Source of the DNA: Pseudomonadota bacterium
Lineage (GTDB): Bacteria > Pseudomonadota > Gammaproteobacteria > Steroidobacterales > Steroidobacteraceae
Direction of reading: 5' to 3'
Length of the DNA stretch: 45,285 nucleotides
Assembly (NCBI GenBank): GCA_023391815.1
Contig: JAEWAF010000013.1
Span: forward strand, 1-45,285
Both the position numbers and the translations under genes were made by a program. The notes beneath the pieces are model-generated. The model ran no database searches and had not been told where the DNA came from. It was given only the letters and a program-made list of their open reading frames with translations. Shown piece after piece: positions 39,476 through 45,285 of the stretch (its first letter is position 1; each line of letters begins with the position of its first letter).

Positions 39476-40313
39476 GGCTCGCTCTCCGGTTGAAATCTCA
39501 TCGCGACGACGATTCTCAATCGCGCGGCCACAAGAAGGTTCCGCCGCGCTCGAAGCCATCGGGAGCAAACAACGGTGCGCAGTATCCGCTGACATCGGAA
39601 TCTGGAAATGTTCCGCCACGCTTGCCCGACATACGCAGGCAACAGAAGCGCGCTTTGCACCAATCTGCGCAGCCGATCGATCGCGGCTCGCGGGTGAATG
39701 CTGCCCGCTCCCCGCATTACCTCGTAGCTGATTTGTAATTACCGAGGTCGGAGCGTGGCGACAGGCCGCACCCGATCCACGCTCATATGCTGAACGAGCA
39801 TCGCTGGCGCATGAAATAGCCGTCGAACATCTGTTTTAGCGCGCGCCACGACATTCCTTTTCCATTTTTACCGGTTCGGCGCTCAAATCCGGTCGATATA
39901 AATAGGTTTAGATGCTTGCCCTGCAGGGAATATTTCGGTAGAGGCAGCACGTGACAGATACATCGATCGGGCCTGCCGGCGCCGGATATATGAATCACGA
40001 TATAAATTCACGACATTTATTTGGTACGATAGCGCCGTTCCGTTCCAAACATGGTCATTTCGAACTTTGCGATCGCGCCCAAATGACAAAACTGCTGTGA
40101 ACCAGCGCACGCTAGCTCATAATCCGTGCCCCTCGCCCAGATTGTGACTTTTTGTAACCGCCCCCAGCCGAGAGAACGGACCGAAGTTTCATAAGCGACC
40201 GCCAATGTCAAGCCGATACGAATGTATCGGCGTGACGGATTCAGACGAGCTCACGCCCGCGGAACTCGTCGCGGCGGCCGCGGATTCAAGCGGCGTTACC
40301 CAGAGGACTAACC
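39476..40313. other. Long intergenic region, locally AT-rich
   Basis: An 838-bp gap. The part nearest 39476 must hold the promoter of the stress operon. From about 39730 to 40210 the sequence is clearly more AT-rich than its surroundings, with TATA-like stretches and the short inverted repeat ATAAAT-N7-ATTTAT (40002-40020). Short frames of 60-80 codons exist on both strands but lack ribosome sites, plausible composition or recognisable domains, so I call no gene. A small RNA or a degraded insertion is possible. Confidence 0.5.
40212..40231. repeat. Inverted repeat upstream of the small basic protein gene
   Basis: GCCGATAC pairs perfectly with GTATCGGC around GAAT, about 80 bp before the ATG at 40314. 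It could be an operator or a 5' leader hairpin. Confidence 0.4.
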
Positions 40314-40547
40314 ATGGCAACCAAAGCAAAACGATCGAAGACTCCCGCTAAGAAGAAGAGCTCCAAGGCAACTTCCCGCGTTCGTTGGACCAGTCAGAAC
40401 GACCGCGAGATGAAGGCACTGATCAAGGAACAGACGCCGGCCCGCGCCATCGCGACCAAGCTGAAGCGCACCGAGGCGGCCGTCCGCCAGCGCATTCACA
40501 AGCTCGGCCTGTCGCTGCGCTCGTCGAAGAAGAAAGCCCGCCGCTAA
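40314..40547 (+). CDS. Small basic DNA-binding protein (Lys-rich tail plus SANT/Myb-like helix-turn-helix)
   Basis: A 77-residue, very basic protein. Residues 1-22 are a histone H1-like Lys/Ala/Ser tail (KAKRSKTPAKKKSSKATS). Residues 24-68 read RWTSQNDREMKALIKEQTPARAIATKLKRTEAAVRQRIHKLGLSL, a three-helix SANT/Myb-like or helix-turn-helix pattern that starts with a conserved Trp. It is likely a nucleoid-associated or regulatory protein. GAGGA lies 5-6 nt before the ATG. It stands alone, with long gaps on both sides, which often marks highly or conditionally expressed small genes. Confidence 0.8.
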   Translation: MATKAKRSKTPAKKKSSKATSRVRWTSQNDREMKALIKEQTPARAIATKLKRTEAAVRQRIHKLGLSLRSSKKKARR

Positions 40548-40570
40548 TCCGGACCCGGGTTTCATGGGCT

Positions 40571-40595
40571 GCCAGCGCTGGCTCGCCACGCTGGC
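40571..40595 (+). terminator. Possible terminator hairpin after the small basic protein gene
   Basis: GCCAGCG pairs perfectly with CGCTGGC around an 11-nt loop, 23 bp after the stop codon. A T-poor sequence follows, so intrinsic termination would be weak. Confidence 0.35.
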
Positions 40596-40667
40596 GGCCA
40601 CATGATTACAAAGCTTTAATATTTCTCCGGGCACATTCTCGGTGCCGACGCCGACCCGGCCGGTCGT

Positions 40668-40697
40668 TTGACCGATGCCGCAGCCGCACTTTATAGT
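40668..40697 (+). promoter_or_regulatory. Sigma70-like promoter TTGACC-N18-TATAGT
   Basis: TTGACC (40668-40673) and TATAGT (40692-40697) are separated by 18 bp. This could drive the conserved hypothetical gene at 40885 with a leader of about 180 nt, or the small frame at 40705 as a leaderless message. Confidence 0.5.
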
Positions 40698-40704
40698 CGC
40701 GGCC

Positions 40705-40797
40705 ATGGTCCGAATCCGCAAACGCAAACAGCAACAACCGCGCTTCATTGCGGCGGTTGCGCGTGCGTGCGTTCGGACTTCCTCGGGCTGGCTCTAA
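40705..40797 (+). CDS. Possible 30-residue basic leader peptide
   Basis: An ATG lies 7 nt after the TATAGT -10, in the leaderless geometry seen elsewhere in the window. It opens a 30-codon frame, MVRIRKRKQQQPRFIAAVAR onward to GWL, that is rich in Arg, Lys and Gln. There is no Shine-Dalgarno and no recognised family. It lies in the predicted 5' leader of the gene at 40885, so it could be a regulatory leader peptide or a chance frame. Confidence 0.25.
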   Translation: MVRIRKRKQQQPRFIAAVARACVRTSSGWL

Positions 40798-40824
40798 GCC
40801 CAACTTCCAACCAAACATCCGCAA

Positions 40825-40841
40825 CCCCGCCATCGGCGGGG
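40825..40841 (+). promoter_or_regulatory. Leader hairpin upstream of conserved hypothetical gene
   Basis: CCCCGCC pairs perfectly with GGCGGGG around ATC, 28 bp after the end of the 30-codon frame and about 30 bp before the Shine-Dalgarno of the gene at 40885. No T run follows. It may be a terminator of the short transcript or a leader structure. Confidence 0.4.
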
Positions 40842-40884
40842 CTGAGTCGAGCTTCGCTGGTCACACACCTTCAGGAGCTTGGCC

Positions 40885-41313
40885 ATGACACATCTCATCA
40901 CCGACGCCGACATCGAGCGCATCGCGCTCGGCGTGATCGACCGGACGTTGCCAAAACCGGACTGGACACACGCGGCCCATTTCGCCGCGGCCTGCTGGGT
41001 ATTGCGCCGGCCCGGCATGAATGCGGAGCGCGACATGCCCAAATTGATCCGCGCTTACAACCTCGCGACCGGTGTCGAGAACACGGATTCGAGCGGATAT
41101 CACGAAACCATCACGCTCGCTTCGCTGCGGGCCGCGCGCGATTGGCTGGAAAAGCGGCCGGAAGCGCCGCTACACACAGCGCTCAATGAGTTGCTCGCGA
41201 GCCGTTACGGACGATCCGACTGGTTGCTCGAATACTGGTCGAAGCCAGTGTTGTTCTCGGTGATGGCGCGACGCGCGTGGATCGATCCCGATCTGAAGCG
41301 GCTGCCCTTCTGA
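40885..41313 (+). CDS. Conserved hypothetical soluble protein
   Basis: A 142-residue protein with the pattern LPKPDWTHAAHFAAACWVL, then AYNLATGVENTDSSGYHETITLASLRAARDWL, then RYGRSDWLLEYWSKPVLFS, and a terminal RRAWIDPDLKRLPF. The WTHAAH and SGYHET motifs carry conserved His, Glu and Thr residues that could bind metal; I recall a widespread uncharacterised family of this form. It has no signal peptide or membrane segment. GGAG lies 8 nt before the ATG at 40885. Its stop abuts the convergent transporter stop with no gap. Confidence 0.8.
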   Translation: MTHLITDADIERIALGVIDRTLPKPDWTHAAHFAAACWVLRRPGMNAERDMPKLIRAYNLATGVENTDSSGYHETITLASLRAARDWLEKRPEAPLHTALNELLASRYGRSDWLLEYWSKPVLFSVMARRAWIDPDLKRLPF

Positions 41314-42708
41314 TCAGGCGTGAGCATCCAGCTCGAGCACGCGGACAAACATCGGCCGCAGCATCAGGATGCTGAGCGAGCCGGCGACCGCAACCAGCAC
41401 ATGAAGCATCCAGAACATCGTCGGGCCGAGCGGCTCGTAGAAGCGCGCCAGCCAGCCGCTCGCGATGCCGCCGACGAACAGGCCGAGGTAGTAGGAGCCG
41501 ACCATCATGGCGTTGACGGCCGGCGGCGCTGCGCGCGACACCAGCGCGAGCGCAATCGGCGCCACATACAGATACGAGGCCGCGCAGATGAAGTGGAACA
41601 CGATGGGCCACCACACCGGCACGTGCGCCTCGCCCGCCAACCATTGGCCCGCGCTCAACAGAAAGCAGGCGATCGCGAAGAAGCCGCAACCGAGCGCGAT
41701 TTTCCCGAGATCGCTCGGCTCGGCAGCCCGCTGCGCCTGCCGTCGCCATACCCACATGACGAGCGGCGCGAACAACAGCACGGTCAGTGAATCCAGCGCC
41801 TGGAACCAGGTCACCGGAAGCGTCCAGCCGAATGCGAGCGAACGATCGACGTGATCGCGCAGCCATACCGGATAGGTGTTCCACACCTGCGTCTGCACGG
41901 TCCAGAACAGTGCGGTGATCGCGAGCAACAGCAGAATCACCAGCAGCTTGCGCACATCGCCGGGTTGCATGCGCGGGCGGTCGTGAACCTTCTCGCCACG
42001 CGGGCCATCGGCAGGCAAATATCTTGCGCCGGAAAGATAAATCACGATGCCGACCAACATGCCGATGCCGGCGGCACCGAACCCGTAGTGCCAGCCGTAA
42101 AACTCACCCAACGTGCCACACACCAACGGCGCGATGAACGCGCCGACGTTGATAGCGGTGCAGTAGGCGGTATAGGCACTGTCGCGGCGGCGATCCTCCT
42201 TCGCATACAGCGCACCGACCTGAGCCGCGAGATTGCCTTTCAATAACCCCGAGCCGACGATCAGAGCGGCGAGCGCCGGCAGAAATGCCGCCTCGAACGC
42301 CATCAAGAAGTGACCGACCGCCATGGCGGCCGCGCCGAGCAGTACCGCGCGGCGTCTCCCCATAATGTGGTCGCCGAGCAGCCCCCCGAAAATGGGCACG
42401 AAATAAACCAGACCGATATAGAGCCCGAAGATCTGGGCCGCGAGCGCTTGCGTGGACAACGTGCCGAACACCGCCTCGATGGCGGCCCGCAGCCCGGCGA
42501 AGCCGGCCACCTGCTCGACCACGCCCGGTTGCAGCAGATATCCCGACATGTACAGCACCAGCAGTGCCTGCATGCCGTAAAAGGAAAATCGTTCCCAGGC
42601 TTCGGTGAAGGCGATGTAAGCCAGACCGCGCGGATGACCGAAGAATTCGGCACTGGCAGCCGGCGCTGCGACGGGCGATGAGGCCTCGGCGATGGTATTC
42701 AACGGCAC
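41314..42708 (-). CDS. POT/PTR-family proton-dependent oligopeptide transporter
   Basis: A 464-residue inner-membrane MFS transporter with about 12-14 helices. The POT signature ExxERFxFYG appears as EAWERFSFYGMQALLVLYM (about 36-54), and the second POT block GRRRAVLLGAAAMAVGH and the PTR motif ALFWTVQTQVWNTY are present. It imports di- or tripeptides with protons. The start is a GTG at 42708 with weak ribosome-site sequence; no better start lies before the first helix. The gene is alone on its strand and convergent with the conserved hypothetical gene. Confidence 0.92.
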   Translation of the reverse strand: MPLNTIAEASSPVAAPAASAEFFGHPRGLAYIAFTEAWERFSFYGMQALLVLYMSGYLLQPGVVEQVAGFAGLRAAIEAVFGTLSTQALAAQIFGLYIGLVYFVPIFGGLLGDHIMGRRRAVLLGAAAMAVGHFLMAFEAAFLPALAALIVGSGLLKGNLAAQVGALYAKEDRRRDSAYTAYCTAINVGAFIAPLVCGTLGEFYGWHYGFGAAGIGMLVGIVIYLSGARYLPADGPRGEKVHDRPRMQPGDVRKLLVILLLLAITALFWTVQTQVWNTYPVWLRDHVDRSLAFGWTLPVTWFQALDSLTVLLFAPLVMWVWRRQAQRAAEPSDLGKIALGCGFFAIACFLLSAGQWLAGEAHVPVWWPIVFHFICAASYLYVAPIALALVSRAAPPAVNAMMVGSYYLGLFVGGIASGWLARFYEPLGPTMFWMLHVLVAVAGSLSILMLRPMFVRVLELDAHA

Positions 42709-42878
42709 CCCACGCGGTTGGAATCAGGCTTCGCGGAATTCATCGATGTTGTCAGCGCGGCGTCGCCGGTTAGCAGTGCCAAAGCCACCCCACTTGGTGC
42801 CGTTTTCGCACCGGCCGTGCCACAATCCCGGCGCTTTTCAGTTCAGAATGCAGCATATCCAGGGCCGAGTCGAACTTG

Positions 42879-43868
42879 ATGAGCGAGGAAAAAATCGCAC
42901 AGCAGCCCGCCGCGAGCCTGCCATCGCGCAAGGCGTTGCCCCCTTTCGAAGCATTGCGGGCATTCGACGCCGTCGCGCGTCTCGGTGGCGTTCGTAAAGC
43001 CGCCCAGTATCTGTGTCGCGATCATGCCGTGGTGAGCCGGCATCTGCGCGCCATCGAGGATTGGACCGGCACCAAGCTCATTCAACGCACCCCGGGCGGC
43101 GCGGTGCTGACCGAGGACGGCATCCGATATCACAAGCAGATCGCCAGCGCGATCGACATGATCGCCGGCGCGACGGTCGACCTGATGAAGCGCGGCGACG
43201 ATCATCGTCTGCATATCCGCTGCATGCCCGGCTTCGCGTTGCATTGGTTATCGGGCCGCCTCGGCGAGTTCGAGAAAGCCAATCCCGGCATCGATATCGA
43301 AGTTCGCCCGCTCGATCGCCTGCCCGACGTGCTCGCGCATCACACCGATGTCGAGATCCGGCTGGTCGCGCCGTATGCGGATCGAGTTGAGCTGGCGGCC
43401 GAGCTACGCAGCTCGGAAATCGTTCACACGCCGGTGCTCGCGGTGGCCAATCGTGACTACCTGGCGCGCTCGGCGCCGATCAACGAGCCGCGCGACTTGC
43501 TGGCTCACCAGCTGTTGCACGAAGAGAACTTCAATCGCTGGCGCAACTGGCTCAGCTTTCACGGCATCCACGAGGATGTGGAGCTCAGCGGCACGCGCCT
43601 GTGGCAAGGCCATCTCACATTGGACGCCGCCCGGCACGGCCGCGGCATTTCGCTAACGAACTATGTGATCGTGGCGGACGACCTCGCCAGCGGTCGCCTG
43701 ATCGATGTCGGTGAAGGCAAACCGGCGTTCCAGCCGGTGGCGGTGGGTATCTACTACTTTATCGCGCGCGAGAAGCGCTGGGATTCGCCGGTGATCCGCA
43801 AGTTCCGGCAGTGGATGATCGCGACCATCAAGAAACAGCATCCGCACTTGAAAGCGGGCGCGGCCTGA
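42879..43868 (+). CDS. LysR-family transcriptional regulator (GcvA-like)
   Basis: A 329-residue regulator. The helix-turn-helix is at about 18-78 (LPPFEALRAFDAVARLGGVRKAAQYLCRDHAVVSRHLRAIEDWTGTKLIQR), and the substrate-binding domain is at about 100-310. The pattern is that of the GcvA/AmpR-like branch. A TTG one codon earlier is in frame; ATG 42879 is preferred. The ribosome site is weak. It is convergent with a class III aminotransferase and divergent from the peptide transporter (about 170 bp), so either could be its target. Confidence 0.92.
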   Translation: MSEEKIAQQPAASLPSRKALPPFEALRAFDAVARLGGVRKAAQYLCRDHAVVSRHLRAIEDWTGTKLIQRTPGGAVLTEDGIRYHKQIASAIDMIAGATVDLMKRGDDHRLHIRCMPGFALHWLSGRLGEFEKANPGIDIEVRPLDRLPDVLAHHTDVEIRLVAPYADRVELAAELRSSEIVHTPVLAVANRDYLARSAPINEPRDLLAHQLLHEENFNRWRNWLSFHGIHEDVELSGTRLWQGHLTLDAARHGRGISLTNYVIVADDLASGRLIDVGEGKPAFQPVAVGIYYFIAREKRWDSPVIRKFRQWMIATIKKQHPHLKAGAA

Positions 43869-43878
43869 GCCGCGCCCG
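43855..43878. terminator. Hairpin spanning the LysR stop codon
   Basis: CGGGCGCGGC pairs perfectly with GCCGCGCCCG around CTGA, which includes the first part of the LysR TGA stop. It lies 10 bp from the stop of the convergent aminotransferase gene, so it may act on both transcripts. There is no T run. Confidence 0.55.
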
Positions 43879-43888
43879 TAAGTGGGCG

Positions 43889-45262
43889 TTACCCCAACCC
43901 AAACTTCCTCGCCGTCTCATCCAGCGCTTGACGCGCCTTGTCGGTCAACTCATCGACCTGTGCCTTGGTGATGATCAGCGGCGGGCTCAACACCATCGAC
44001 TGATACACCGCTCGCATGATCAGGCCCTTGTTCGCGGCCACGTCGCGGCAAAAATTGGCCGCGTCGTCCTGCGTCGTGAATATTTCGCGCGCCTGCTTGT
44101 TTTTCACCAGCTGAAGCGCCGCGATCAGACCGACGCCGCGAATCTCGCCGACGATGGGATGCGACGTCGCCAGCTCCTGCAGGCACTTGCGGAAGTACGG
44201 CGCGATCTCTTCCCGTACGCGCTCGATCAGACCTTCCGAACGCATCAACTGGATGTTCGCAATCGCCACGGCGCACGAGGCCGGATGACCCGAGTACGTG
44301 TAGCCGTGCGCCAGCGCGCCGCCTTCGTTGATCTCCTTCCAGATCCGATCGTGAATCGCGACGCCCGCGATCGGCAGATAACCGGACGACAACCCCTTCG
44401 CCATCGGCATCAGATCCGGATCGATGCCGTAAGTCTGCGAGCCGAACCACTGCCCGGTGCGACCGAAGCCGCAGATCACTTCATCGGCGACCACGAGCAC
44501 GTCGTACTTGCGACAGATCCGCTGAATCTCCGCCCAATAACCCGGCGGCGGCTCATACACGCCGCCCGCGCCCTGCACCGGCTCACCGATGAAGGCCGCG
44601 ACGTTATCGGCACCCAGCTCGAGAATCTTCTCTTCGAGCAGACGCGCCGCCTTCAGCCCGTACTCCTCCACGCTCAAGCCAGCGCCTTGCGTGTAGTAGT
44701 GCGGATGAGCAATGTGCGCGAACTCGGGCAGCAACTGGCCGTCCAGCGCATGCATGTGTGACATGCCACCGAGGCTGACCGCAGCGAGCGTGCTGCCGTG
44801 ATAACCCAGGTTGCGCGCGATGAACGTACGCTTGGTGGGCTTGCCCTTCACGCGCCAATAATGACGCGCCAGGCGAATCACGGTGTCGTTCGCCTCCGAC
44901 CCTGAGTTCGTATAGAAGAAATGTTTCAAGCCCGGCGGTGTGACCTCCGCCAGCACCCTGCCCAGCTCGATCTGCGACGGCGTCGAGGTCTGGAAGAAGC
45001 TGTTGTAGTACGGCAGGGTCTGCAACTGCTGAGTCGCCGCTTCCACCAGCTCCTTGCGACCGTAGCCGACGTTGACGCACCACAGGCCCGCCATGCCGTC
45101 GAGAATCTTGTTGCCGTCGCTGTCCCACACGTACGCGCCTTCGGCACGAGTGATGACCCGCACGCCCTTGCCGGCCAGCGCCTTCTGATCGGTGAAGGGA
45201 TGGACGTGATGAGCCACGTCCAACGCCCGATAATCCTGAGTACTGCGAAACGTCTGCGCCAT
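43889..45262 (-). CDS. Class III aminotransferase (putrescine/omega-amino acid-pyruvate type)
   Basis: A 457-residue PLP enzyme, complete within the window. The cofactor aspartate is D260 (VVADEVICGFGRTG), the Schiff-base lysine is K289 (MPMAKGLSSGYLPI), and the phosphate loop is NSGSEANDT. The pattern WCVNVGYGRKELVEAA...LPYYNSFFQTSTP is that of the SpuC/omega-aminotransferase group, which move an amino group from diamines or omega-amino acids to pyruvate. The substrate is not certain. GGAGAGG lies just before the ATG at 45262. Confidence 0.93.
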   Translation of the reverse strand: MAQTFRSTQDYRALDVAHHVHPFTDQKALAGKGVRVITRAEGAYVWDSDGNKILDGMAGLWCVNVGYGRKELVEAATQQLQTLPYYNSFFQTSTPSQIELGRVLAEVTPPGLKHFFYTNSGSEANDTVIRLARHYWRVKGKPTKRTFIARNLGYHGSTLAAVSLGGMSHMHALDGQLLPEFAHIAHPHYYTQGAGLSVEEYGLKAARLLEEKILELGADNVAAFIGEPVQGAGGVYEPPPGYWAEIQRICRKYDVLVVADEVICGFGRTGQWFGSQTYGIDPDLMPMAKGLSSGYLPIAGVAIHDRIWKEINEGGALAHGYTYSGHPASCAVAIANIQLMRSEGLIERVREEIAPYFRKCLQELATSHPIVGEIRGVGLIAALQLVKNKQAREIFTTQDDAANFCRDVAANKGLIMRAVYQSMVLSPPLIITKAQVDELTDKARQALDETARKFGLG

Positions 45263-45285
45263 TGCCTCTCCACATTTCGCCGCCC

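Noticed and set aside
39490..39998. Short frames at 39490-39738 (+) and 39783-39998 (-)
   Set aside because: No ribosome site, no recognisable domain and composition unlike the neighbouring genes; treated as intergenic.
1..45285. CRISPR arrays, insertion sequences, toxin-antitoxin or defence systems
   Set aside because: I looked for regularly spaced repeats, transposase motifs and paired small toxin genes and found none that could be supported.

Overview
The window comes from a GC-rich proteobacterial chromosome. Several features point to a gammaproteobacterium of the Steroidobacter/Xanthomonadales-like group: a large TonB-dependent receptor with an 'EEVLVTGSRIAR' plug start, a PEP-CTERM protein, an ECF-type sigma factor paired with a TPR Ser/Thr kinase, and an E. 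coli-like LldD. This placement is inference from gene content, not a database result. I saw no rRNA, convincing tRNA, insertion sequence, CRISPR array or prophage.

Layout. 50-1252: a GFA-family gene divergent from a WYL regulator. 1412-7791: a signalling block with a GGEEF diguanylate cyclase, a nine-repeat beta-propeller lipoprotein, and a divergent ECF sigma/Ser-Thr kinase pair. 7990-14741: a small secreted Cys-rich protein and a nitrate-reductase-associated (NarM-like) protein, convergent with a complete NAD-linked molybdenum formate dehydrogenase operon in the order fdsG-fdsB-fdsA-fdhD-fdsD. 14884-16999: a small conserved protein, a methyltransferase and a PEP-CTERM protein.

17000-30592 looks like a carbohydrate-utilisation locus. 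It holds a Tat-exported Gfo/Idh/MocA oxidoreductase, divergent from a TonB receptor and a 1259-residue protein that fuses a GH43 glycosidase to a six-hairpin glycosidase-like region. A GntR/FCD regulator follows. Convergent to it is a tightly coupled four-gene operon: aldo/keto reductase, lldD, 2-hydroxyacid dehydrogenase and glycerate 3-kinase. A perfect 16-bp palindrome precedes that operon, and its half-sites recur upstream of the regulator, suggesting one regulon. The enzymes suggest sugar oxidation, in the style of L-fucose or D-arabinose pathways, to C2/C3 hydroxyacids that are then salvaged.

30770-35706: a DUF899 protein, a GST, an Lrp regulator with a PLP enzyme, an ArsR/AHSA1 pair with a very clear promoter and operator, and an SDR. 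35729-39475: a five-gene minus-strand operon (small membrane protein, holin-family protein, DUF3618 protein, SRPBCC protein, zinc alcohol dehydrogenase) that resembles envelope-stress clusters. 39476-40313 is a long, relatively AT-rich gap. 40314-45262: a small basic DNA-binding protein, a conserved hypothetical, a POT-family transporter, a LysR regulator and a class III aminotransferase.

Two themes recur. Hairpins span the stop codons of several convergent gene pairs. Several genes have a -10-like hexamer 6-8 nt before the ATG and no Shine-Dalgarno, which suggests leaderless transcripts.
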